Part shown: positions 48,971 to 61,745 of the stretch, piece after piece
How positions within the stretch are numbered: position 1 is the stretch's first letter
How the letters are laid out: each line of letters opens with the position of its first letter
DNA from: Colius striatus
Lineage: Eukaryota > Chordata > Aves > Coliiformes > Coliidae
Assembly: GCF_028858725.1 (NCBI RefSeq)
Contig: NC_084774.1
Location: 7,662,001-7,726,000, forward strand
Direction: 5' to 3'
Length of the DNA stretch: 64,000 nucleotides
Made by a program: the position numbers and the translations under genes
The notes under the pieces: model-generated
Database searches by the model: none
Seen by the model: only the letters and a program-made list of their open reading frames with translations
Told to the model about the DNA's origin: nothing

Positions 48971-51244
48971 CTGGTCCTTTCTGTAACTCTTTCAGTGCCA
49001 TCTGAAATCTCTGGATGCTGAATAAGTGCCTCAGCTGCTGGCAGAGCCACAGGCTTGGGACAGCAACAGCCAGAGCCAGCCTCCCAGCTGGAACAACTAC
49101 ACGGTTTCCAAATTGTGAGCTGCTCTTCTCTTGCTTGCCAAGAAGTTTGAGGTTCGTGCCCACCTCTCTGTTAGACCTGGCAATCTGGATAATTGTTTGT
49201 ATCCCACCCCTTGAGACCCTTCCATGTGTTCTGAGCAGGGGACACCTGCAAGTCTGCCAGACACACAGTATATTGATTTGCCAGGCTGAAAGGAAAGGCA
49301 TTTCACTGCTTGCTGTGAGACAGCCTTACTGCTGATGAGCCTAGAACAACATGTTTAGGTAGTTCCATCAGTATAAAGGTTAAATGTTTAGCTACAGCTA
49401 TTGAAACCCCAGCAACAACAATGACAATAGCAAAAGAATTGGATGCCTTATCAATGTCTAGATTTAAGATCTGTATGGAAGCACCTACCAGGTATAGTGC
49501 ACAGAGGTCCTCACTGGGCAGTTCCCTGTGTCGAGTGCTGCCTCTCAGCAATTTTTCACGTGTGGGCAGCTATGCAACAGCTCACTCACGCTTCACCCCA
49601 GTTGGTGGCTTTGCACATCTCCTGTTTCAGTAAATCAGTAGATTTCTCATACATTTATGTATGTTTTGAAAAAAAAAACAACTTTGTATTTTGGTATCAT
49701 GAAGCAGGTTATCTTTTGGACAGCGTGGCCTGCAGCTTTCATGATTTCATAACTACTTGCAATATGCATATTATTAAAACAAAACAAACCTCATTCTGCT
49801 GCCAGGCCCTTGTCTCCTGAGTCTGGGTGTACCCATTGCAGCCCCACGCCTGCAGAGTCCAAGGCAAATGCCAGAAGACCCTTCTTTCAAGACATGGGCA
49901 GAGGTCCAGCTCCACGTGTATTCCTCCCTCCACTGTGTGTCTCTGTGTGTCTTTTCTTGTCACCCAGTCTCCCCAGGGCTGGAGCTAGCATGATCTGCCT
50001 CTGATAGGGCCCTTTTTGCTTCAGCTGTACTCTGATCACACCCTGACAGATGAAGGGGCTGCAGTGGCCTTTGCCTGCTTGAGAAGGGTTATTCAGTTCC
50101 TAGTCCTGTCTGCAGCACCCAGAAAATGCTCAGAGGTGCTCAGAGCCTCCCCCTCCATGTCCAAGGTCAACTCTTTGCTCTGTGCAGGAGGCCATGGCTC
50201 CTGGTAGAACCTGTTTGAGAGTGGCAAGAGGCAGCGCTGAACTGGTCTAGGTGCTATGGCTGCCCTGCAGTGGCAGCTGACACCTCCTTGGAGACACTGC
50301 CAGGTGCTGTCACAATGCCATGATGATGGTGCAGGGCATTGACATTAGGTGCTGGTCAGTGCAAACTGCTCTCTATACCCTGTCACCCCGTTTCTGTTTG
50401 GCAATAACTGCTCCTGTTAGGTGAGGGTATGATCTGCTACAATCCAGAATCAGCTGGCCTGAATGACGAGAGAAGCACAGGAGACAGATCCATTGGGAGA
50501 CTTAATCAAAAGGCTCAGTGGAGTGCAGCTGTGTGTCTCACTGGCTCATAAGCTGAGCTCCAATTTGATGCCTTGGTCCCCATGCCGCTGTGCATCATCC
50601 TGGCCAGAGGGTGCAGCCGAATTAAGTGTCTCTGGGGCACAGGCACCCAGGGAGCACCCAGGTCCAAGCTGAGCTGTCACCAGAATAGCAGCAGCAGATG
50701 GATGTGGAAAGCCTTTAAATTCAGCACATGATCAATACTAAACTGATCTTCTGGAGTCTCTTATAAGATTACCCCAGCTTCATGCATCCAATTGTAAAAA
50801 AATCACTCAGCACACTGGGGAAATGTGAGAAACGCTGCAAACCCCATTTAGGATGCACAGAACCAGAGTAAGTGACTTCACAATTGTTTACTGCAGTAAA
50901 TAATTCATCCCTTTTACATCGGGTTTTATTGCTACCCTCATGCTCCTGCCTCAGTTTATCTCTACCAGTTTCCCTCTCTTGTCTTGAAATCTCTGTGCTG
51001 GGTAGCTTCTGTCACCATAATTCCCTACCACACACAAGTGTGTGCCTGTGCACACACAGACACAAATCTGTCCCAGTCCGACTTCTGCTGAATACCTTAC
51101 CAGAGAGAGCAGTGCTGGGGTAGACACAATGCTGTTCCACTGGTCAGCATGAGCAGAACTGAGCTGTTCTCAGTCTGGGCTCTGGCCTGACTTGGCCACC
51201 TGGGTCTCTGCTCCAGTGCTGCTTTCACATGGTGCCAACATACT

Positions 51245-51305
51245 CAACTGTTTGGAATGCATTAATGATGCTAATAGTATTTCTATGCTAATTAGAAATG
51301 CCATT
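51245..51305. promoter_or_regulatory. Paired ATGCTAAT motifs
   Basis: ATGCTAAT occurs at 51268-51275 and again at 51285-51292, where it overlaps TAATTAG. A CATTAATG word lies just before. Two identical octamer-like sites 17 bp apart suggest a POU/homeodomain-bound element (inference). Confidence 0.28.
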
Positions 51306-52539
51306 TGAACAAATCCTGTCTTTATGACACAAATTACCAGCTGGCCAGATGCAGAGTAGGGGCTGCATCTGACAGCAGCAATGAAGGGGTAGAAAGCTGC
51401 TCTGGCATGGGATTAGGCTGTGGCTGGCACTCCTCACCTCTGACACCCGTCCGGAAGCCCTGGGCTTGCCCATACAGTCAGTCAAGAAGGACAAGGCAGC
51501 AGCTGGATGGGATCTGGTGTATGGGGCACGTGCATCTAGGCTGGGGCATCTGGTGGGCTGTGCCCTGGCCACACATATTTACCAGCGTGGATGCTGGTGG
51601 GCTTGCAGAACCAGATGGCTCTTGTGTCAATGCAGGTTGCTAAAATGAGGTTGATGGAAGTCCTTGCTCTGAGATTAAGCTTGTCTGGTCCTGTCAGCTG
51701 AGGTGAGGCTATTATGTGCATCTCTGGAGCTCTTGGCAGCACACTAGCTCCTGGGGCATCCAGCTTCTCTTAGTTTTGTGGAAAAGACTGAGTACAAATT
51801 GGCATGTGTCTCTTTGAGGTGAAAATTGTTGGAGTCTGAGAGAGCATCAGGAAGAACATCACACTTGCTTGCTCTGTCTGTGTTCTGCTCCAGGCAAGTT
51901 GCTCCTGGCCATTCTGGAGACACAAAATGGATTAGAAAGATTCTTGGGGCAGACTTTTGGTTCTTATTGTGGAAACCATTTTGACTGTGTCTGGAGACCT
52001 GCAGATAGCTTTCTGGAAGTGCTCTCATTTGCACAGATGGGTGCTGTGAGGCTCTGATCCCACCTCTGATTCTGTCCACCTCTGATGACTGTCAAGGGCA
52101 GGGATGTTGAAGTCATGGTGGCTGTGGTCTGACCTGAACTGCATCTTCATGAATAGATTCTCCTCTTCAGATGTTGCCCAGACATCTCCACTGTCTCCTT
52201 TAACATTCTTTTCAGCAAGACAGCAGGTGGCCTTTTGCAGGCACTTGGCATCTCTGCCATCTCTGGGGCCAGTCCCTGGAGCAGACTATTCTGAATACCC
52301 CTGTAGATGACGACTGGTGGCACTCAGCACCTCTGGAGCCATCCTCAAGGCTCTGAGTTTGAATGCTTTCCACTCAAGGCATGTGCCTCGGCTCAACCCC
52401 ACACTCTTTCCATGGGTTTAGGCATGCAGTGCCCATGGGGCTGGCTGCTGACAGTCCACCTGTGCCACCAGACAGCAGGCTGTGGGCCTGGAGCTGCACA
52501 CAGCTACATCAGGCTGAGCTGACAGGCCTGGTGTGAAAT

Positions 52540-52680
52540 AAGATAAATGGGCTGAAGTTGGTGAAAATGATTCTAATTTATAATCTGCTGCTTTGTGGAG
52601 CTCCCCAATTAATTCTCTCCAGATACATAAGTAGGCCACATGTTTGCTTTGCTTCAAATGTAATAAACATTACACTCTGT
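52540..52680. promoter_or_regulatory. Candidate conserved non-coding element
   Basis: AT-rich text with TTCTAATTTATAATC, CCCAATTAATTCTC and a CATGTTTGCTTTGC forkhead-like word, between GC-richer flanks. It is a motif impression only. Confidence 0.22.
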
Positions 52681-55600
52681 CCCCTGCTTTTTGGTGCTGG
52701 TTCCTGTTAGAGCATTAGTCCCTATAGCTAATTCCTCACACCTGTCTCCCAGGCTCCTGGGACCTAGGCTGCACGAGGCGGAAACGCCAGGCTCCAGGAA
52801 ACTTGTGGCATGGAGAGATAAATTGCTGATCAAAGGGCTAGTGCACAGTGTCTCTGAATATTTAGTTGCAGGCAAGGCAGCCCAGCCCACTCAGGAAAGG
52901 ACTTTGTTCCTGACAAGCTGTTTGCCCAGCTCCGCTCTGTGGCAGCGAGCAGCTGGGGTGGGATGAGGTGCTGGGATCTGTGCACCTCGAGGACACAAGG
53001 AGTTGGCAAAGAGTGAAGTCAGTGGGGTCTAACACCAGTGGGGAGAGTGTTCTTTGCAGGTCTGCTGGGGTCTTGATTTCAGCATAGGGCTGTTGCAGAA
53101 CCAAGTCACTGGCCTTGTGCAGGAAGAAAAGTCCCTCCAGCTGGTGCAGTAGCGGCACCTGCAGTCACCTTCAGGGGAAGGGTGCTGCTTGCCTCAGCAT
53201 CATGTGCTCCTGGCTGCCACTCCTGCCTGTCCCTCCTTGGGCACAGCCTCTGCCATGCAGCCAAACCAGGAGCTACAGCCCTGTTGCCCGAATCTCCTGT
53301 TAAAGCCAGGAGGAGGTGGGCAGGGTCTCATCAGATAACAGGGAGCCTGCCTGGGACATTCATGGCCCTAAAGTATCAAGATGCCCAAAGAAAGGCCTGT
53401 ATTACCTCTACAGCCAAGGACAGTACCTCCCAAGAGTTTGGGCACTGCTGGACCAAGAAATGTCAAAACAGAGTTGATAGGCAGTTCCTTGTTCCCTCAA
53501 AGGTCTCTTATGTGTGTAAAAATAGAACCAATTTTGCAGTGCCTTGCTGATCCTTCTCACCTCCTTCACATCTGCATGGGATGGAGGTCGATTCTGCATT
53601 TTCTGATAAGTGTGCAGAGAGGTTTTCATGAGGAAAAAAAGAGTGCTGGACCTTGGGCTTTAGTTTTTGTTTTGATTTTGTTTAGTGACTGATCACAATC
53701 TTCACCGTTTCTTCCTTGTTTTCTACCTCCTTCATGGGTACAATCATTGTGATCTCTTCACCTACCTAACAAGTCAAGCCCATCTCACAGGCACTGAGTG
53801 TGAAAATGAGTTGAAAACCCCAAGTTATGTCTTTGCCATCACCTCTATCCTGCGTTTAAATTCCAAGACTGACAAAACTGAGACAGCAAGCTCTGATGCA
53901 AAAGCATGCATATACCTTTGCTCAACTGGTGACCCTTCTGTTTGTCCTGTGGCTTCCATGGTCCCCAGGCATCAGGAGGCCTTTCCCAGGCCTTCCTCTC
54001 CCTTCCACACCTATTAAACATCCTCCGTCCTGGCTTACTTACCCCAGCCTGCTCAGCACCCTGCCCTTGCTCTGGTGCTCTGTTGGTTCAGCAGGTGAAG
54101 AAGCATAGAGCTGCTTTGTTTGTTTAGATGCCTTTGGTGGAAGGTGACTGGAATTGGAATTGGTGTGTGCTGGGTGAGGGTACCCACTTCCATCTGGTTT
54201 GATGCAATGATGGGTTATTAATTGCTGTGCAGAAAGGCGGGAGCAGCTTACTTGGCACTGTGTTTTCACCATCTCCAGAGGAAAGAGAACTTTTAAAATC
54301 AGTTCAGAGTGTAATTTAGTAGTGAATTTCAGCACTCCTGCTGCTAACAGCCAGGCCTTGCATTTCTCTCTCTCGCCAGGCTTTACCTCTTGAATCCACA
54401 GCTTCTCTTCTGGCATCTCAGTGCAGGCAAAGCACTTTTCTGGCCTTGGGCTCCCATCCTGCCCTGAGTGGTCCAGAGCCAGAGACACTTGCTGGTGGTC
54501 CAGAGTCAGCCACTCCATGCCCTTCATTCTGCCTTAGGACAGCAACAAATTATTTGAGCCCTGGTAGAGAAGAGGTGCTGGATTCTCACCCAACTTTGTG
54601 TTTGCTGGAGGCTTCAGGCACCTGGTTCAGCATCTGCAAAGTGACAGCACTGAGGATGTGCACTTCCCACCTACCCTTATGCCATGGGGGTGAGCATTCA
54701 CTCTGCACTCCCTGGGGAGGTTCTATCAGGAGGAGCTGTGCTGGGGACTCTCAAGAACAGAGATGCCAGCCTGGCCTCAGGGCACATGCCCCCCCTGCTT
54801 TTCCTGCAGCCCCAGACGCTGCCACTTGTGTGCCTCATGCAGGCCTGCCAGGGAGAGGAGCCAAGCACCAGCTGTTATCAGGTTCACACAGACCTTCCCA
54901 TCTGGCTGCTCTTCTGAGGAGTGATCTGTGCTCCCTGCAGGTGCCGAGTCTCCTTCCCGGGGGGGTGCAGCCAAGGCGGGAGGTGCAGCTACTCTGTCTG
55001 CAGAGTCTTGATGTAGCAGCCTGCCCCCTCCAAGCCAGGCTGGTGAAACCCTGACAGTGCTTGCAGCCCCATTTCTCATCTCAAATACACAAACAGGAGC
55101 TGATATGAAGCACTGGGATTTGAGATGGCTCAGGCAGCTTGAGCTATGTTGCAAGAGGTTGGAAACACAAATCTCAGCCTGGGTCTGGGTCCAGGGCACA
55201 GGGGATGGAGAGTCGATGGGCTGCAATAAGAGGATGCACAAGGCCTGGACACTGTAAAGCCACCACTTCTCCCAACTGCTGTGAAGTCTCATCCGCCCTG
55301 CAGTGATCTGCCAGAGCACTGAATGCTGGGCATCAGGGATTGCATAGCAGCTCTCTGTCCTCCTCACAGCCATTTGCAATGTGCCACTGGCTGCAGGTGA
55401 AGGTGAAGGGAGAGCTGCCCACCTGCCTGGAGGGAACTCCCACTGAATAACTTCCCTGTGGTGTTGTCAATCTCTGTGGCTGCAGAGCCACTGAGACTGA
55501 GACAGGACATTGCCATCTCTCCTATGTCTCCTGAAGCTACCCACAGAGCTTCTGGGAAGGAAAGGTCTGAGCTAGTAGGTGCCAACCAGCCTACTGTCAG

Positions 55601-58600
55601 ACTCTGTTGCTTCTGCATAGCCTGTCTGGCCTGAGACAGAGGTGTAGGTCTTGGTCTTGCTGTGCAGTGGAGATGGAGCTGGACTGCAGCTGTGCCACTG
55701 ACTGCAAACACTTCTGCATGGCACAAGGCAGAGCCCTGTTACCTTCAAGCACTTGCTGTTTGCTCTGTCTCTGGTAGATGGGGAGGGCTGCTGGCTCCTG
55801 GGGAGCTATGCCACGGTGTGTTTCCAGGCCTGAGATAAGAGTATTTCTCTCTCATCAATGCTGCAGAAGCAGACCAAAGCTGGTGGGCCCAGGGGCAGCC
55901 AGGCTGGTGAAGCAAGACATTGAAAATGCTTTACATTCCAGCTTGCTGGAGCCCATGCCTCAACAGGAGCTGTCCTGTTTTCAGTTGGCTTTGTAACTGT
56001 GTTAGGTCCCAGCAAGCAAGAGCTTTCCAAGTATGTTGCAGGAGCCACAGCAGCTCTTCATTACTTCCCTGGGTATAGGGCTGCTGGGTGCTGCTGGCAT
56101 CATGACAAAGCTGCTCCACACCTTGGTTTTGGGGATACCCAACACCTTCTAGAGTAACTGGAACCAGGGTTCTGACTGCAGAGGGGGAGAGCACAGTCCT
56201 CTGATGGCCCCTTTGGACTGCTCTCAGCCCAAGTTGGACACTCAGCACAGCACTACTCCCTCTGTGTATGTTTCTTACTCTTTCCTCACTCCATCTATAC
56301 TACAGAGAGAGGACAAAACATCGTGAGGAGTTAGAAGAGGTAACAGAGCTGAGCTCCCAGGACCACCAAGCCCCACCAGCCTTCTCAGCCTCAGGTTCAC
56401 TCATCTTTCTTGGTACCCACTCACGCTCAGAGAGCTGCCACTGTCAGACCTTACTTGCACTCAGTTTCCCCATCCTTGTCTGGCTCCTGTCCTGAATATA
56501 TTTTTACATTTTATGAGTCTCAGAGGTTTTTAAATTTAATGGGTTCTTTTTATTCTTTCTTTTTTCCTTCTTATCACCTGAGCTGGATCCTCTCTGAGCT
56601 GCTGCCAGCTCCAGGGATTACAAGTGAATAATTTAGGTCTGATAGTGTGTTTGAAGTTTAAGAGAAGGAAGTGGCATGTGTAGCCTCCTCATCTCTGCCC
56701 CAGGGCCATGGTGGAGGCTGCTGCAGTTCTCTAAAGGCAATTTCAAGGATTCCCTAAGGAACCACACTGAACATTGCATGGGCCAACGTGGGCATGGCCT
56801 TCCAGATCCTGGCAGCCCAGAGGCCAAGGCTCCCAGGGCACCACAGGGGCAATGGTCTCATTTTCACCCAGCTGCCCTTACAGGCTGCTGCTCTGCAATG
56901 ACACAGCTCCCCAGCACCAGCACCGGAGCATCACTGCGTGTGCCATGGACTGAACCGCAGCACCATGCCTGTGTGAGGTACCCAGGGCCTTGCTTGCTAG
57001 CCCAAGGTCAGGAGGGATTAAATGCCAAGCCAGCGTGTGTGTGGCAGCCAAGCTTGGCAGCTCTGGAGCATAGTTGCAGTGGGCAAACGTGACCTGATGG
57101 CTGCTGACTTATGGGCTAGCTGCTGCTGGGCAAAGGGTCACCAGCCTATTCTCTCCAGATGCTGGTGGAGGAGTGCTGAGCAGTGGCGATGCAGAGGTTT
57201 TGACTGGCATGCTGGACTTTACTGAGTGCAGAGCACACCACTGCTTTACTCTCCCAGGTGCATTGAACCACACAGGATGTGTAAGCAGATGAGACTTCCC
57301 TCCCCATGTCCCAGGGGGTATGTGCTGCCCTCAGTGCTCTCTGTGTTCGGTGCTTGCACAATGTCAAGTGTTGTTGGTTCTCAGGACAGGGGACACTGAA
57401 CGAGAGTCTGGGAAATTGTTTTATCCACCTGTGATTTGCTGTTCAGAGAGCTAAGTCACTTTTGTCAGGGCTAGGTCAGGAGCAGCCCCAGTGGAGGCAA
57501 TCTTTCCCTCGTACATATACGTCTCTTTGCAAGGTGGCTCTGACAAAATTGAAGTATGAACTTTAGTGGCTTCCCGGAGCTCTTGGAAGAACTAACGAGC
57601 ATATCACAGGATCCAGTGTTAAATCCTTCCCTGCTGGGATGCAGTAGAGAACGGAAACTGTCAGGCACTTTGAGATCCACTTAACAGCAATTAGTGCAGA
57701 TGAAAGAAGCACTAAGGGGAAAGCCCCAGTCTCTGTGCTTCAGTTGGGAGGAGGAGAGGAATGTGTAAGAGGAAATGCAAACATGATGAAATGAGGCTGT
57801 TTCTGTCACAAAACAATGAGTAATTTTAACATTTCCAATCCTTTTCATGCAAACAGAAACAGCTGATCAGTATGGACAGAATTAAAGACCTGCAGTAAAA
57901 CCTTGGAGCTGAGGATCTGTGAGAATCATTAACACAGACTGATCTGCAGAGTTCTGCATATAGCATAAAAGCAAAGGCAAGTGTACAAACAGGAGCCAGA
58001 AGCTGCAACAGCAGGTGTCTGCTGAGCAAGAAGACTCTGCCCACGCAGAGGTGCACCCGTTGGAGAGGAGAAACCATCACTGGCAATGGATATGGAGCAC
58101 CTACAGACAGTAGGAGTATTTACCAGAAAACTCCAGGTTACAACAGAAGTGGCCTTAAACCATACCATTGTAAAAGCCTACAACATGTGATTCAGAACGT
58201 GTGTTCATAATAACTGCAGCCATAGATACAGCTCTGGAGGACACATCTCATAGACTTTACCCCGTGAAGTGGTGAAAACAGTCAAAAGATGCCATTCTAT
58301 GTTTCTATGCTAGACCTAACTCCAAGACAAAGACAATTTCAAGGTAGGTTAGTAGGACAATATCCCTGGCAAAAGGACAGGCAACATCTGGGCAGGTGAA
58401 TAGTTATGTGCACAAAGGGCATGATGGACTATGTTTGAATCTATTCTAAAAATACCTATACTAGGACACTTGAAAAGTAGCAGGGAAGACACAATTGCAC
58501 GGTTTGGAAATACATTTTTAGGAAGCTAGCATCATTCTCTGTGTCCTGGTAACTGAGTGAGCAGAGGAACTCGACATGGTACACTTACAGTGTCTTTTGA

Positions 58601-59254
58601 GAGGTTCCAATTCCTGCAGTTGCACTTTGGAACAGCTGTAGAAGCTTATCATATGCCCAGAGAAGCATCATACACCAATAAAAGCCTGCTACTGGCAACA
58701 ATGGAACAAGAAATGGCACAAGGAAAGCGTAACTTAAAAAAGAACTCAGTACAACAGGGGCTACAGAGGGGATGAAGGAAGCCGGGGACTGACTGGATAT
58801 ACACATACATTGTTAAAAGCAGTGCATCTAATAATGCTGGTGGATGAGCAGGATTTGAGCCAGAGGATACTGGGAATGATGAAAGGTGAGCAGAGCTGGG
58901 TCTGATGCTGCACCTTTTACATGTTGACACTGGTTAGGGCCTCCTTTCCCTTCAGTGTGGGAGGGCTTTCCTGATCCTTCCCAAACACATTGTGGGGGTC
59001 TTCCCAATCCAGAGTGCGTCTTCAAGGTACTGGTCTCAGGACTAGTGTACTCCAGCAATGGTCAGATCACTCTGCCTTTCTGAGATGTGAGTCCAAAGAC
59101 CATCCTAGTACCAGAAATAAGCAACTATTTTTCCAGCTTACATCCTCTCCACAGCTTTTTGCAGCCGGATTGTGGCTTTCACTGCATCAAAGTTTTCCAA
59201 CCATTGTTATGGGAGCCTGTTCATGGCTGATGTCAGGGCCATGGAACAGTGTGA

Positions 59255-59320
59255 CTGAGTATGTGTGTGAAAGAGTGAGTGTGTGTGTCAGAAAGTGAGT
59301 GTGCATGTATGTGTGTTTAC
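59255..59320. repeat. GT-rich imperfect microsatellite
   Basis: Interrupted (GT)n/(GAGT)n tract: TATGTGTGTG, GTGAGTGTGTGTGT, GTGAGTGTGCATGTATGTGT. Confidence 0.8.
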
Positions 59321-61654
59321 TCGGGAGGGAAGAAGGCTGCATCATGCTTCTCCTGACAGCCCTATCCTAAGCTTTCCATCTAGCTGGGACCTTTGGATGC
59401 AGCTCAGACCTGATTGCCCAAACTTCTGCCTTTCCTCCATTTCCTTTGCTCTGGTTTGTTATATTGCATAGCTTTTATTATCCACTCTCTTGCAGTGCCT
59501 TCATCTGGCTATAGGTCTTTAGAGCAAATAACTTAGACTGAGTGCCTGTGCCACTGATGGAAGGGCAATGTGCCAGCATATCCCACAGCAGAGGGTCATT
59601 CTCCTTGGCTCACCTCTCATACTGCCTGCCTACTAGTGGAGCCAAACACTTGCCATTGAGCTTTCTTCAGACCAGAGTTGAGGACTGGATCAGCAAGGCA
59701 AATGCTGGATGACTGCTATGAATAACTGCCCCAACCATTAATTTTTAGAGGCTGAGTGGCAGTACTTCATGCTGGGCACAGCCAGCAGTGGAGATGAAAG
59801 CTTAAAGCTAAACAGACTTCACAGAGCCAGTACAAATGCTATTTATTAAAGAAATGTCTGGATTGCAGAGGTAGCAGAAAGGTTCATCTTGAAAGGAACC
59901 TTTAACACCCATAAGTGAACAGCAACAAGGGCTGTGAAGCAAGGGGAGCTGCCGGAGGCAACAGCTAATGGACCTGGTCCTGGGGCGAGCTGGCAGCAGG
60001 GAGGATGTGGCTGGGAGCCAAAGGATAAGTTGCTCTGCTTCATCTCTAGCCCTAAAAGCAAGAGCTGACCAAAGGGGCTGCCCAAGCTGAGAGGCAAGAC
60101 ATTACTGCTGGGGAAGGGGACATCCCACAGTTCTCATGGGGAACTACTGTTCTTTACCATGGCCTGTGTGGAGAAACTAATAACCGTGCCCTCTCATCAG
60201 CAGAGTTTGTTACATTTCTGCACCCTTCAGCTTGAGCAAGGACTCCAACTTGCACATCATGGTCCAGATCCAGTGCCTCGGCTGCTAAGTGCATCTGAGC
60301 AGAATCCCCATCCATCTTCCCAGTGTGTCAGCACAGCCACTCCAGGCCAGGCTCCAAGCCCTTCTTTCCACATCACTGCAAACAAGCCTGCCCCATGCAA
60401 GGACAAGTTTCTAGCTTCCAGCAGCTAATCGGGACCTTTCTTCCCCCTGTACATACTCTGGATGGGCTTAGGATACTCATGGAGGGTAAGCCCCTCACAG
60501 TCCACTCTCTCCTTCTGCAACACCTGCTTGGCCTCAAGCCTTGAATTTCCCTTGCCAGCCCTCTGACTACACAGCAGCCTGTCCTGTCCTGCTAGCCTCT
60601 CAGCTGGGTGTACTGCATGTGTATGCCAGTCCCCAGCCGTGGAGTCACTCTGGGCAGCAGAATCTGCTGCATTAGGTCGATTTCAAGAGCCCCTCTGGGT
60701 CAGTTAGCAATTACCTGCACCAGATACATGCTTGGAAAGGAGCTTCTGATCTCTTCAATGCACTCGTTTTCCCCTTTCAATTTCAAATTCGCCTCACTGG
60801 AAATAGGCGCTTCAGCCTCTTTTACAGACCATGATAAATTAGGATTTTGTCCAGTTCTGTTGGTTTTGCTGATATAGATGTTTCTCCCTACAGAGGCGAT
60901 GCCATGGCCAATCTGAAGTGTGTCCAGACCCCCTCCATTCAAACTCCTCCTGCTGAGCCTGCAGGTGATGTCATGGTGCACAGGATATCTCTGCGCAGAC
61001 CACTGGCCCCAGTGTGTTCTGAGCAGCCTCTCCTGGGATGGGCACCTTGGTGCCAAAGCTCTTGTCATTTCAAATGGGTTCCCCACGTTGTTGAGACTCA
61101 GCCTGTGCACAGAGACATTTGCTTCCTTAAAGAGTCAGAGTTCAAGTTTCCCATCTGCATCTTCCAGTCTTGTGCTGGGAGGAAAAGGACAGGAAAGACA
61201 GTGTCTTTGTGTCTGTCCTTATACTTGTGTGAAACCTGACTGCCAACTACTTGTCACAGAGGTGTTTTCTACAGTACTTCATGCTGGGCTCTTCCAACAT
61301 AGCAGTGGTCACACTGAGGGAACACTCCAGCTGGTTTGTTCTGCTGCTCAGCTGAGGGACACTGTTCTTCTGCTAGTGCCCAAAGACACTTGAAGGGAAG
61401 GGAGCTGAACTGCAGTCTTGCAGCTGGTGTGTCTGCAGCAGTCTGTGAGGCCAGTGCAGAGCCTTCCCCCAGCACTCTTCTCCAGAGGCTCAGCTGGGAG
61501 CAGCCAGAGCCAGCTGTCTGTGTGCAAGGTACAGACTGCTGGGGAAAGGGGTCTGACATTTTGCTGCTATCCTCTTCACAAGGCTCCTGGGGCCTGATGT
61601 GGTTGCATGACACCCTATCCCAAACCGGTTGTTCTGCACTAAGAGGCAGAAGTA

Positions 61655-61745
61655 ATTTTACATAAAGTTCAATTAAATATTTGCTTTATAATTGCGCAAC
61701 AAATTATTCATAAAGGCATTGGAATCTAATCACAAGGCTGACACC
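61655..61745. promoter_or_regulatory. Candidate enhancer with C/EBP palindrome
   Basis: ATTGCGCAAC at 61691-61700 is a near-perfect C/EBP site, set in a very AT-rich island (CAATTAAATATTTGC before it, AAATTATTCATAAAG after it) about 90 bp long with GC-balanced flanks. Confidence 0.3.

Noticed and set aside
54446-55379. Overlapping open frames of about 200 aa on opposite strands
   Set aside because: No ATG start for the plus frame, mutually overlapping, Cys/Ser/Pro-rich chance-like products.
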